Source of the DNA: Undibacterium sp.
GTDB lineage: Bacteria; Pseudomonadota; Gammaproteobacteria; Burkholderiales; Burkholderiaceae_D
Direction of reading: 5' to 3'
DNA length: 64,000 bases
NCBI RefSeq assembly: GCF_030651495.1
Contig: NZ_JAUSFI010000050.1
Location: forward strand, 31,816 to 95,815
A program made the position numbers and the translations under genes. Position 1 is the stretch's first letter. Each line of letters begins with the position of its first letter. The notes below the pieces were generated by a model. The model was given only the letters and a program-made list of their open reading frames with translations. It did not search any database and had not been told where the DNA came from. Below are positions 44,474 to 52,380 of this stretch, piece after piece.

Positions 44474-45244
44474 ATGACTGAACAGATTATTTTAAAAATC
44501 GAAGGTGCCAATAAGCGTTTTGGTGGATTGCAAGCCTTGTCCAATGTGGGAATTAATATCAAGCAGGGCCAGATTTACGGTTTGATTGGTCCCAATGGTG
44601 CAGGTAAAACCACTTTCTTTAATGTAATTACCGGATTATATCAACCTGATACTGGTAGCTTTGAACTTGCAGGCAAACCATACTCACCTTCGGCTCCACA
44701 TGAAGTGGCTAGAGCGGGTATTGCACGAACATTCCAAAATATTCGACTTTTTGGAGAGATGACTGCTCTGGAAAATGTCATGGTGGGCCGACATATCCGA
44801 ACCCATCAAGGCTTACTTGGTGCCATTTTCAGGCATCCTGCTGCGCGTAAGGAGGAAGCCGACATTCGTCGCCGCGCTCAGGAGTTGCTGGATTTCGTTG
44901 GCATAGGGCAGTTTGCTGACCGGACTTCTAAATTTTTGTCGTATGGTGATCAACGCAGACTTGAGATCGCCCGTGCTTTGGCGACGGACCCTAAATTACT
45001 TGCTTTAGATGAGCCTGCCGCAGGTATGAATGCAACCGAAAAACTCGCTTTGCGTGAATTGCTGGTCAAAATCAAGTCAGAAGGAAAAACAATCTTGTTG
45101 ATTGAGCATGATGTTAAATTGATGATGGGTTTGTGTGATCGGATTACTGTGCTGGACTATGGAAAGCCGATTGCAGAAGGCGTACCTGCGGATATACAGA
45201 AAAATCCTGCAGTGATTGAGGCATATTTAGGAGGTGGCCACTAA
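44474..45244 (+). CDS. livG: Branched-chain amino acid ABC transporter ATPase LivG
   Basis: ATP-binding subunit of the liv transporter, 256 residues: Walker A GPNGAGKTTFFN, a signature-like region FLSYGDQRRLEIARAL (SYGDQ, the LivG variant of LSGGQ), Walker B LLALDEPAAGMN and the His switch LLIEHDVKLMM. Its stop overlaps the livF start (TAATG). Confidence 0.96.
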   Translation: MTEQIILKIEGANKRFGGLQALSNVGINIKQGQIYGLIGPNGAGKTTFFNVITGLYQPDTGSFELAGKPYSPSAPHEVARAGIARTFQNIRLFGEMTALENVMVGRHIRTHQGLLGAIFRHPAARKEEADIRRRAQELLDFVGIGQFADRTSKFLSYGDQRRLEIARALATDPKLLALDEPAAGMNATEKLALRELLVKIKSEGKTILLIEHDVKLMMGLCDRITVLDYGKPIAEGVPADIQKNPAVIEAYLGGGH

Positions 45245-45969
45245 TGGTTGAGAATGTATTGAAAGTGAGCAATCTCAAGGTTGCTTATGGTGGAATTAAG
45301 GCGGTGAAGGGCATTGATCTGGAAGTCAATAAGGGTGAATTGATTACCTTAATCGGCGCCAATGGTGCTGGAAAAACCACCACGTTAAAGGCGATTACCT
45401 CTACCTTGCCTGATTGCAAGGTAGAGGGTGATATTGTTTATAACGGTAAATCGATTAAAGGCGCTAACTCATTTCAACTTGTAAACGATCATCTTGCCAT
45501 GGTTCCTGAAGGTAGGGGGGTTTTCACCCGTATGACAATTCAAGAAAATTTGATGATGGGAGCGTTTACCCGCAATGACAAGGCGGGTATTAATGCAGAT
45601 ATTGATAAATGGTTCTCGGTGTTTCCTCGCCTAAAAGAGCGAGCTGCACAATTGGCGGGAACCTTGTCTGGTGGTGAGCAGCAAATGTTGGCCATGGCAC
45701 GCGCACTCATGAGTCACCCCAATTTATTGCTGCTTGATGAGCCATCGATGGGGCTATCTCCAATTATGGTGGAGAAAATTTTTGAAGTGATACGCACTGT
45801 GTCAGCGCAAGGTGTGACCATTTTATTGGTTGAACAAAATGCCAAACTTGCTTTGCAAGCTGCGCATCGTGCTTATGTTATGGATTCCGGTGCAATTACC
45901 ATGAGTGGAAATGCAAAAGATATGTTGAACGATCCTAAGGTTCAAGCGGCTTATCTGGGTGAAGTCTGA
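45244..45969 (+). CDS. livF: Branched-chain amino acid ABC transporter ATPase LivF
   Basis: Second ATP-binding subunit, 241 residues: Walker A GANGAGKTTTLK, the LivF-type MVPEGRGVFTRMTI, signature LSGGEQQMLAMARAL, Walker B LLLLDEPSMGLSP, switch LLVEQNAKLAL. It ends the operon; a strong terminator follows. Confidence 0.96.
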   Translation: MVENVLKVSNLKVAYGGIKAVKGIDLEVNKGELITLIGANGAGKTTTLKAITSTLPDCKVEGDIVYNGKSIKGANSFQLVNDHLAMVPEGRGVFTRMTIQENLMMGAFTRNDKAGINADIDKWFSVFPRLKERAAQLAGTLSGGEQQMLAMARALMSHPNLLLLDEPSMGLSPIMVEKIFEVIRTVSAQGVTILLVEQNAKLALQAAHRAYVMDSGAITMSGNAKDMLNDPKVQAAYLGEV

Positions 45970-45993
45970 TTAACATTCTTTATGCTTCAAAAA

Positions 45994-46025
45994 ATGAAAT
46001 GCCCCGAAGTTTCGGGGCATTTCAT
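45994..46025. terminator. Terminator between livF and the phasin gene
   Basis: ATGAAATGCCCCGAA and TTCGGGGCATTTCAT are fully complementary around GT (functionally a larger loop). It sits between two convergent genes and can serve both. Confidence 0.9.
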
Positions 46026-46061
46026 CTTAAGCAATTTAACTCTTAAAAAATAAATTTAAAT

Positions 46062-46631
46062 TTATTTTTTGGCTACTACACGCGGTGTTTCTTTGATTGT
46101 TGCTTGAGTAATCTGGTTGACCGCCGTATTCAAATTTGTCTCCAAGGTCTCAACTGCCTGTTTGGTTGTTTTCGTCAGGTGATCGTAGCTAGCGTTTGCA
46201 TTTCCAATAGCTGTTTTCATCATCGCAACAACATTTTCAGAGCCCGCAGGCGCATTTTTTGACACGTCGTCAATCAAAGCCAAAATTTTGTGATTGGTTT
46301 CGGCTATTTGAGTTTCAGCGGCACGAGTGAATTCTGCCTGGGTGCTAGATGCAATATTAGCTAAATGGCGGCCATAAGATAATGCTTTTTCTGCGGTAGG
46401 TTGCGCGTGAGCAGTTGATAAACTAAAAAATTCTTGAAGATCTTTTGCTGCTAATAATTGCTTCGTGGCAGCAGTGGATTCTTCAATAGAAGTTTTTGCT
46501 ACTGTCATGTTCAATTCAACAAATTTTTCTATGCCTTCAAATGCTTTGGCTGCCAGGGCAGTCATCAGCGCGAGTTGAGCATCGAAGTTAGCTTTTGTTG
46601 CTGTGGAAAACTGTTCAGGTGCGGAAAACAT
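46062..46631 (-). CDS. Phasin family protein
   Basis: Small helical protein that coats polyhydroxyalkanoate granules and controls their size and number. 189 residues, no cysteines, with the phasin_2-type pattern from about residue 5 to 115 (PEQFSTATKANFDAQLALMTALAAKAFEGIEKFVELNMTVAK) and a Lys-rich end (VVAKK). Together with PHA synthase elsewhere it implies carbon storage. The upstream region has a promoter with two TGC-N3-GCA sites, the type of motif bound by the PHA-responsive repressor PhaR in other bacteria, which would release on granule formation. Confidence 0.93.
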   Translation of the reverse strand: MFSAPEQFSTATKANFDAQLALMTALAAKAFEGIEKFVELNMTVAKTSIEESTAATKQLLAAKDLQEFFSLSTAHAQPTAEKALSYGRHLANIASSTQAEFTRAAETQIAETNHKILALIDDVSKNAPAGSENVVAMMKTAIGNANASYDHLTKTTKQAVETLETNLNTAVNQITQATIKETPRVVAKK

Positions 46632-47029
46632 GGATTTCTCCTAAGGGAATGTGGAACCAGAAAGAAAAAATGCTCTAAGAAAATACACTTTTAGCAAAAT
46701 TTGTGCTTTGCAGCATAACGTATTTTATTGATTAAATTTGCTAAGTCAAGATAAAACTAGTGCGCTGCAATAATATCATTTTATCTTTATTTTTATATAT
46801 TTATTGAGGGTTAAATCGCAACGAAAACTGTTGAGTATTATTTATTTCTATTTGATTATCTAAGTTAATTATGACTATGGCATGAAATCTAATGAATATT
46901 TTGGCGTGAAATAGTATATTTTAAATGCACTTGTAAGTCGCTCTAACAGAGAGCAAGCAGAGGTAAAAAAACGATGCAAAAATTGGTTAGATCTTTACGA
47001 TTTTCATTTTTTAAAAAGAGGAATTGGGA
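46632..47029. other. AT-rich divergent region between the phasin and thioesterase genes
   Basis: About 400 bases containing the phasin promoter and candidate PhaR sites on its left side. The right half, up to the thioesterase start, is very AT-rich with no distinct motif beyond the ribosome site AGAGGA at 47017. Confidence 0.5.
46704..46769 (-). promoter_or_regulatory. Candidate phasin promoter flanked by two PhaR-type operators
   Basis: On the minus strand TTGACT (46744-46749), a 16-base spacer and TAAAAT (46722-46727) form a good promoter pointing at the phasin gene. TGC-TTT-GCA (46704-46712) would cover the transcription start, and TGC-GCT-GCA (46761-46769) lies just upstream of the -35. 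Both fit the TGC-N3-GCA core known for PhaR of Paracoccus/Rhodobacter type. Confidence 0.5.
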
Positions 47030-47458
47030 ATGCAGGCAAAGGAAAGAAAAAATTTTAAACATTTCCATCGTATTCATACTCGCTGGATGGACAATGATGC
47101 ATACGGACATGTGAATAATGTGATTTATTACAGTTGGTTCGATACGGTGGTGAATCAGTTTTTGATCGTTAATGGTGCACTGGATATCGAAAAGAGTCCC
47201 ATAATTGGTCTTGTAATAGAAACTCAGTGTAACTATCTGGCATCGGTAAAGTTTCCTGATGTGATCACTGCTGGGGTTAGTGTGATTAAATTGGGTAATT
47301 CAAGCGTGCGATATGAAGTCGGCATTTTTAAAAATGATGAAGATTCTGCATCGGCTCAGGGACATTTTGTTCACGTCTATGTTGATCGTGAAACCCGCAA
47401 ACCTACCAGCATTCCTGATCAGATGCGCAATTTGTTAAAAACTATACAGGCAGAATAA
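47030..47458 (+). CDS. Acyl-CoA thioesterase, YbgC/4HBT hotdog family
   Basis: Predicted cytoplasmic acyl-CoA thioester hydrolase. 142 residues from the ATG at 47030, which has AGAGGA seven bases upstream; a TTG two codons earlier is less well placed. The catalytic Asp is in RWMDNDAYGHVNNVIYYSWFD, the 4-hydroxybenzoyl-CoA thioesterase signature, followed by the hotdog strands. Followed one base later by a nitroreductase gene, forming a two-gene unit. Substrate unknown. Confidence 0.92.
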   Translation: MQAKERKNFKHFHRIHTRWMDNDAYGHVNNVIYYSWFDTVVNQFLIVNGALDIEKSPIIGLVIETQCNYLASVKFPDVITAGVSVIKLGNSSVRYEVGIFKNDEDSASAQGHFVHVYVDRETRKPTSIPDQMRNLLKTIQAE

Positions 47459-47459
47459 T

Positions 47460-48155
47460 ATGATCTCAACTCCGAATCAGCAAGTTGTGGATGACGTTAT
47501 CATTTCCCGACGTTCTATCAGGGCATTCTTGCCGCAGCCTGTGAATGTCGATGACATCAGAAAAATACTCGATATCTCGGCAAGAGCGCCTTCCGGCAGC
47601 AATACACAACCGTGGAAAGTTTACGTATTAACAGGAAATAAACTTCGTCAGTTGTCCGAGCATATTCTTGCCGCACATAATGAACTGGAATCCGCGAAAG
47701 TGCATCAGGAAGAATATAACTACTATCCTGTCAAATGGATTTCGCCTTACCTGGAGAGGCGACGCAAGATCGGTTGGGACTTATATGCCTTGCTTGGGCT
47801 CGGCCGAGAAAATAAAGGTGGCATGCATGCTCAGCATGGCCGGAATTATGCGTTTTTTAATGCGCCAGTTGGCTTGATCTTTACGATTGATAGGGTGATG
47901 GAGCAGGGATCGTGGCTCGACTATGGCATGTTCTTGCAAAATGTCATGCTAGCTGCGCGCGCGCGCGGTTTGGATACTTGTCCGCAAGCAGCATTTACCC
48001 AATATCACAAGATTATTAGTGATATTTTACATTTTCCAGAAAATGAAATGCTGGTTTGCGGAATGTCACTTGGATATGCTGATACCGGGAAAATTGAAAA
48101 TACCTTGATAACAGAGCGTGAAAATGTAGATAATTTTGTGCAGTTTTTAGATTAA
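47460..48155 (+). CDS. Nitroreductase family flavoprotein
   Basis: FMN-dependent NAD(P)H oxidoreductase. The 231-residue protein starts with ISRRSIRAFLPQPV, the phosphate-binding site of the family, followed by ARAPSGSNTQPWKVYVL, the loop GSWLDYGMFLQNVMLAARARGLDTCPQAAF and the C-terminal CGMSLGYAD. Role could be nitroaromatic or quinone reduction or enoate metabolism. Coupled to the thioesterase gene (one-base gap), so the two may act on the same aromatic or acyl compounds; this is inference. Confidence 0.93.
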   Translation: MISTPNQQVVDDVIISRRSIRAFLPQPVNVDDIRKILDISARAPSGSNTQPWKVYVLTGNKLRQLSEHILAAHNELESAKVHQEEYNYYPVKWISPYLERRRKIGWDLYALLGLGRENKGGMHAQHGRNYAFFNAPVGLIFTIDRVMEQGSWLDYGMFLQNVMLAARARGLDTCPQAAFTQYHKIISDILHFPENEMLVCGMSLGYADTGKIENTLITERENVDNFVQFLD

Positions 48156-48319
48156 CTAATTTAGTGTTGGTCGTCACTTGTATTTTAAGGTACATTTTTA
48201 TTGGTAAATATACTAAGATTTTTATTCAAGTATCTGCGCTAAGTCTTTAATTATCTTGCGAATTTACAGGTTTTTGCTACACTGCATTACATTCTTTTTA
48301 TTTTGTACAGGAGCCATTG

Positions 48320-49345
48320 ATGGTCAAATTTTTCCGTCATACATTATTCATTTTTGCCGCTGCAATTCTGCCAGTAACATTGGCTCAAGCGGCGACTCCT
48401 GCACAAAAAAAACATAGTGCAAAAAAGCATCTTCTTCATAAAAAAATCATTGGAAAATCTGCTACGGGGCATTTGGTTAAACATACGATTGTCGTTAATG
48501 GAAAGCGTAGAGTAATTATCGATAGAGCAGCGTTTGCTCCTGTTGTGATTGAAAACCTATCGGCAGGTGATATTGCAGGATTGAAACATACGCAGGACCC
48601 GTTGGCGCTTCAATCAAATGTGGCTTATGTTGTAGATCAAGCGAGTTCCAAGGTTTTGTTTGAAAAAAACTCTAATGTTTCTTTACCTATTGCCTCAATT
48701 ACCAAGTTGATGACAAGTTTGGTTGTCGTTGAGTCTAATCAGGATATGAATGAAATCATTGAAGTAACGACCGATGATCTCGATAAAGAGAAGGGCACAG
48801 GTTCAAGATTGCAGATGGGCGCAAAATTGTCGCGTGCTGATATGCTGCATATCGCGCTGATGAGTTCAGAAAATCGCGCAGCTTCGGCTCTGGGCCGAAG
48901 TTACATTGGCGGTTTGCCCGCTTTTGTTGCGGCGATGAATGCCAAGGCAAAACAGCTTGGAATGACCGACACGCATTATGTTGATTCGTCTGGATTATCC
49001 AGTCATAACGTTGCCAGTGCCCGCGATTTAGTGAAATTAATTATTGCAGCTTACCAGCATCCAAGAATCCGCGAATATTCGACAGACTCTAGATATGTGG
49101 TGAACCCAAGTGGACGTCCGTTGCAGTATTCAACAACGAACAAACTCGTCGCTAGTCCCGGCTGGGATATCGGTTTGCAAAAAACAGGTTACATCGCCGA
49201 AGCAGGACGCTGTTTGGTGATGCAGGCAATGATAGAAGGGCGTGCCATTGTGATGGTCTTTCTCGATTCTAAAGGTAAATATTCTCGATTGGCAGATGCT
49301 GGACGTATCAGAAAATGGCTTGAGACTTTGAAGCCTCAAGCCTAA
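48320..49345 (+). CDS. pbpG: D-alanyl-D-alanine endopeptidase (PBP7/8 type)
   Basis: Periplasmic serine peptidase that cuts peptidoglycan cross-links. Signal peptide up to about residue 23 (TLAQA), a Lys/His-rich segment (about 25-65), then the penicillin-binding fold: SxxK as SITK, SxN as SEN in MSSENRAA, and KTG in LQKTGYIAEAG. 341 residues. Start is the ATG at 48320 with GGAG six bases upstream. The basic linker is longer than in E. coli PbpG. Stands alone, converging with glnE. Confidence 0.92.
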   Translation: MVKFFRHTLFIFAAAILPVTLAQAATPAQKKHSAKKHLLHKKIIGKSATGHLVKHTIVVNGKRRVIIDRAAFAPVVIENLSAGDIAGLKHTQDPLALQSNVAYVVDQASSKVLFEKNSNVSLPIASITKLMTSLVVVESNQDMNEIIEVTTDDLDKEKGTGSRLQMGAKLSRADMLHIALMSSENRAASALGRSYIGGLPAFVAAMNAKAKQLGMTDTHYVDSSGLSSHNVASARDLVKLIIAAYQHPRIREYSTDSRYVVNPSGRPLQYSTTNKLVASPGWDIGLQKTGYIAEAGRCLVMQAMIEGRAIVMVFLDSKGKYSRLADAGRIRKWLETLKPQA

Positions 49346-49368
49346 GCGTATTTTGACAGTGCAATTGT

Positions 49369-52089
49369 TCAGCCATTTGCAAATAAGCTGTTCCATAAAG
49401 TACGGGTAGCCAGCAATTCGCTGGCTATTTTTTCTCGTGTCACGCGCGCTCTTTCTTCTCCTTGCAGGCGAATATTGTGTTGAAGCTTGCGGAATAATCG
49501 GTAGGCATTTGCCGTCTCATTTGCCATTTTATGATCAATTAACCTCAGCTCCCCGCAACGTTTAAGTAGGGCGATGTTGCCGATATTTTCCGTCAGCTCC
49601 GGATAGTGATGGGCGTGCTGCAGTATTAAAAACTGGACGATGAATTCAATATCGATCATGCCTCCAGAATCATGTTTGAGATCAAATAATTCTGTCCTAT
49701 TTGGATGTGCGTCACTCATTTTTTTGCGCATGCTGATCACTTCCATTCGCAACTTTTCGGGATCTCTTTGCTGACGGAGCACTTGCTCACGAATCTGATC
49801 AAATTGCGTTGCGATGGTTGTATCGCCAGCGCAAAAACGCGCACGAGTCAGTGCCTGATGTTCCCATAGCCATGCGGATTTTTCTTGATATCGGGCAAAT
49901 GCAGAAATGGATGAGACCATTAGACCACTTGCTCCATCAGGGCGTAATGCAATATCAATGTCAAACAGAATACCGGCAGGTGTATGTGACGTCATCCAGG
50001 TAATAAACCGTTGTGCTAACTTAGCGTACGAAGCGGGTGCATCTTGATGATCATCGTCGTATAAAAAAATGACATCGAGATCAGAGGCGTAACCTAATTC
50101 TTTGCCACCTAGCTTTCCGTAAGCGATGACAGCAAATTTTGGCCTGTCGCAATGTCTTGTCGCAATGGTTTCCCAGACGGCTTGTATGGTCGCCTCGACC
50201 ATGATGTCAGCCAGTTGTGACAGTGCATCGGCCAAATGCTCTACGCTGATTTTTCCTTCCAGATCTTGTGCCAATAAACGAAATAGCAGTGCGTGGTGCA
50301 TTTCCCGCAAAGTTTCCATCTGACGTTCTGTATCGCCATGATGCTGTTCCAGCTGTTGTTGTAAGTCGTTGGTAAATGCTTGCCAGTCTGGTAATTGATG
50401 CAGGCTAGATTCATCCAGTAATTCATCCAGAAGGATGGGATGACGAGTTAAAAATTTTGCCGCCCAATCACTGGCACTCATCATTCTGAGTACGCGTTGT
50501 AGTGCATGGGGGTATTCTGTCAAAAGAGCGAGATAAGCGGCTCGTCTGGCAATGGCTTCCATGAAATCCAATAAACGATGCAGGGTTGGTAGTTGTCCTT
50601 CAGTTTGTCGTGCAATCATGTTCAGCGCGCTGTTGATGAGTGACAGCATCTTGTTGCGGCTGGCTTCCGATAAGGATTGTATTCTGGATGATTGCCAAAA
50701 ACTTATTAATCTGTGTACGATCTCTTGCGTTTCCTTAAACCCCAGTGAGATTAAATAGGCTTCTATGACTTCATAGGCATCCTGATCGGATAAGGTAGCC
50801 GCACTTATTCCATCAGGTTCTCGTTCTTTTTTATCCTTGAATATGGCGTCAAATTGCTCTGCGACGAATTGTCGGTACGGTGCCAGTTGTGCCAGTAATT
50901 CTTCGGTTGATGTGCAGTTCATCATTTGTGCAATGATCTTCTGATCTTCTTCCCTCGCAGGGAAAGTGTGGGTTTGTGCGTCGTCTAGATACTGCAAACG
51001 ATGTTCTACATTGCGTAAGAACGTATACGCATTGAGTAATTTGGTGACAATGGCTGGTTCAAGTATTCCTTTCGCCGCCAGCGTGTGAAGTGTCGTGCGA
51101 GTTGAACGATCTCGTAATGCGATCTCGCGGCCACCGCGTATGAGCTGGAATACCTGGCTCAAAAACTCTATTTCACGAATGCCACCGCGGCCCAGTTTAA
51201 CGTTATTACTACGTTCTGGATGGCGGGTTTCCTGCCGTATTACTTCGGCACGAATTTGTGCGTGCATCGAACGCAATGAGTCAATCACGCCGTAGTCCAG
51301 ATAGCGACGATAGATAAAAGGGTGGATGATTTTTTCTAAGACGGCGATATGCCCAGGTTTACCTGTTACGGCACGCGCTTTGACCCAGGCGTAACGCTCC
51401 CATTCTCTGCCTTGTATTAAAAAATATTCTTCGACCATCGCAAAACTAGCAACCAAGGGGCCAGATGCACCATTCGGGCGCAATGCCATGTCAACCCGAA
51501 AGCTGAAGCCATCGGCTGTTATTTCGGAGATGGCCGCAATGAGTTTTTTTCCAAGCCGGCTAAAGAATTCATGATTCGATAACGAACGCTGTTGATCCGT
51601 GTCCGTGCGCGTTTCCCCATCTTCTGAGTAACAAAAAATCAAATCAATGTCAGAAGAGACATTCAGTTCGCGCCCTCCCAACTTACCCATGCCAAGCACG
51701 ATGAGATCTTGTTCTTCGCCAGACTCTTCACCTATAGGTTGCCCGTGCAGCGTGACCATGTCTTGCATCAGTGCCTGCAGATGCGTACGCACAACAAAAT
51801 CAGCAAAATCGCTGACCGTAGTGACGACTTCATCCAGATCGGCATCGCCATTCAAGTCACGCGCAATCAAGGTCGAAATCACCAGATTGCGCAAGCGACG
51901 CATGGCACTGTTAAGCGGCGCACCCGTGTTTGTTTCTTTTTGTAAAAGGTGAGCGAAAATGTCTGGGCTCAGGGATAATCGCGAGAGTTCTTCCAACGTC
52001 GAAATTCTGGTTGCATCAGCTTGCAACCATCTGGATACAAAACGTGATGTGTTGACGTTGCAAGAAGTTTTTGTCTGTATGCTAATCAT
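49369..52089 (-). CDS. glnE: Bifunctional glutamine synthetase adenylyltransferase/deadenylase
   Basis: Controls glutamine synthetase by adding or removing AMP in response to PII and glutamine. 906 residues with two nucleotidyltransferase domains: the N-terminal one around GMGKLGGRELNVSSDIDLIFCYS and the C-terminal one around AYGKLGGKELGYASDLDVIFLYDDD, each with the paired Asp motif. Slightly shorter than E. coli GlnE (946) but both domains are complete. Divergent from yhdP, with the promoter region and the GGGGAGTAT pair between. Confidence 0.97.
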   Translation of the reverse strand: MISIQTKTSCNVNTSRFVSRWLQADATRISTLEELSRLSLSPDIFAHLLQKETNTGAPLNSAMRRLRNLVISTLIARDLNGDADLDEVVTTVSDFADFVVRTHLQALMQDMVTLHGQPIGEESGEEQDLIVLGMGKLGGRELNVSSDIDLIFCYSEDGETRTDTDQQRSLSNHEFFSRLGKKLIAAISEITADGFSFRVDMALRPNGASGPLVASFAMVEEYFLIQGREWERYAWVKARAVTGKPGHIAVLEKIIHPFIYRRYLDYGVIDSLRSMHAQIRAEVIRQETRHPERSNNVKLGRGGIREIEFLSQVFQLIRGGREIALRDRSTRTTLHTLAAKGILEPAIVTKLLNAYTFLRNVEHRLQYLDDAQTHTFPAREEDQKIIAQMMNCTSTEELLAQLAPYRQFVAEQFDAIFKDKKEREPDGISAATLSDQDAYEVIEAYLISLGFKETQEIVHRLISFWQSSRIQSLSEASRNKMLSLINSALNMIARQTEGQLPTLHRLLDFMEAIARRAAYLALLTEYPHALQRVLRMMSASDWAAKFLTRHPILLDELLDESSLHQLPDWQAFTNDLQQQLEQHHGDTERQMETLREMHHALLFRLLAQDLEGKISVEHLADALSQLADIMVEATIQAVWETIATRHCDRPKFAVIAYGKLGGKELGYASDLDVIFLYDDDHQDAPASYAKLAQRFITWMTSHTPAGILFDIDIALRPDGASGLMVSSISAFARYQEKSAWLWEHQALTRARFCAGDTTIATQFDQIREQVLRQQRDPEKLRMEVISMRKKMSDAHPNRTELFDLKHDSGGMIDIEFIVQFLILQHAHHYPELTENIGNIALLKRCGELRLIDHKMANETANAYRLFRKLQHNIRLQGEERARVTREKIASELLATRTLWNSLFANG

Positions 52090-52219
52090 TGAGTATATAA
52101 ATGAGTTTGTCGTTGTGGTTGCAACGTAGGCCGCGTTGTCGTATTGCTTGATTTTAAGTTAAACCGTCTGTAAAAAGGATGAATTGCCTGCTGTTACATC
52201 ACATTCTCTTGATGTAAAT

Positions 52220-52299
52220 ATACTCTAGGGGAGTATTCATGTTAAGCGCACGTCGGTATTGCGCCCAGCGTCAGTTTTTTTTGTAAATTGGGGGAGTAT
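52220..52299 (+). repeat. Direct pair of the GGGGAGTAT motif upstream of yhdP
   Basis: ATACTC-TA-GGGGAGTAT (52220-52236), itself an imperfect palindrome, and AATTGGGGGAGTAT (52286-52299) lie in the divergent glnE/yhdP gap. The second is identical over 14 bases to the copy upstream of lpxK at 25651-25664. Confidence 0.5.
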
Positions 52300-52380
52300 G
52301 TTGTTCTTGTTTGTATTAACGCATCTTTGTCTGGCTCATTTTGTCGCCCTTTTTAAGTTGATCGAGCCTTCAGGGTGAAC

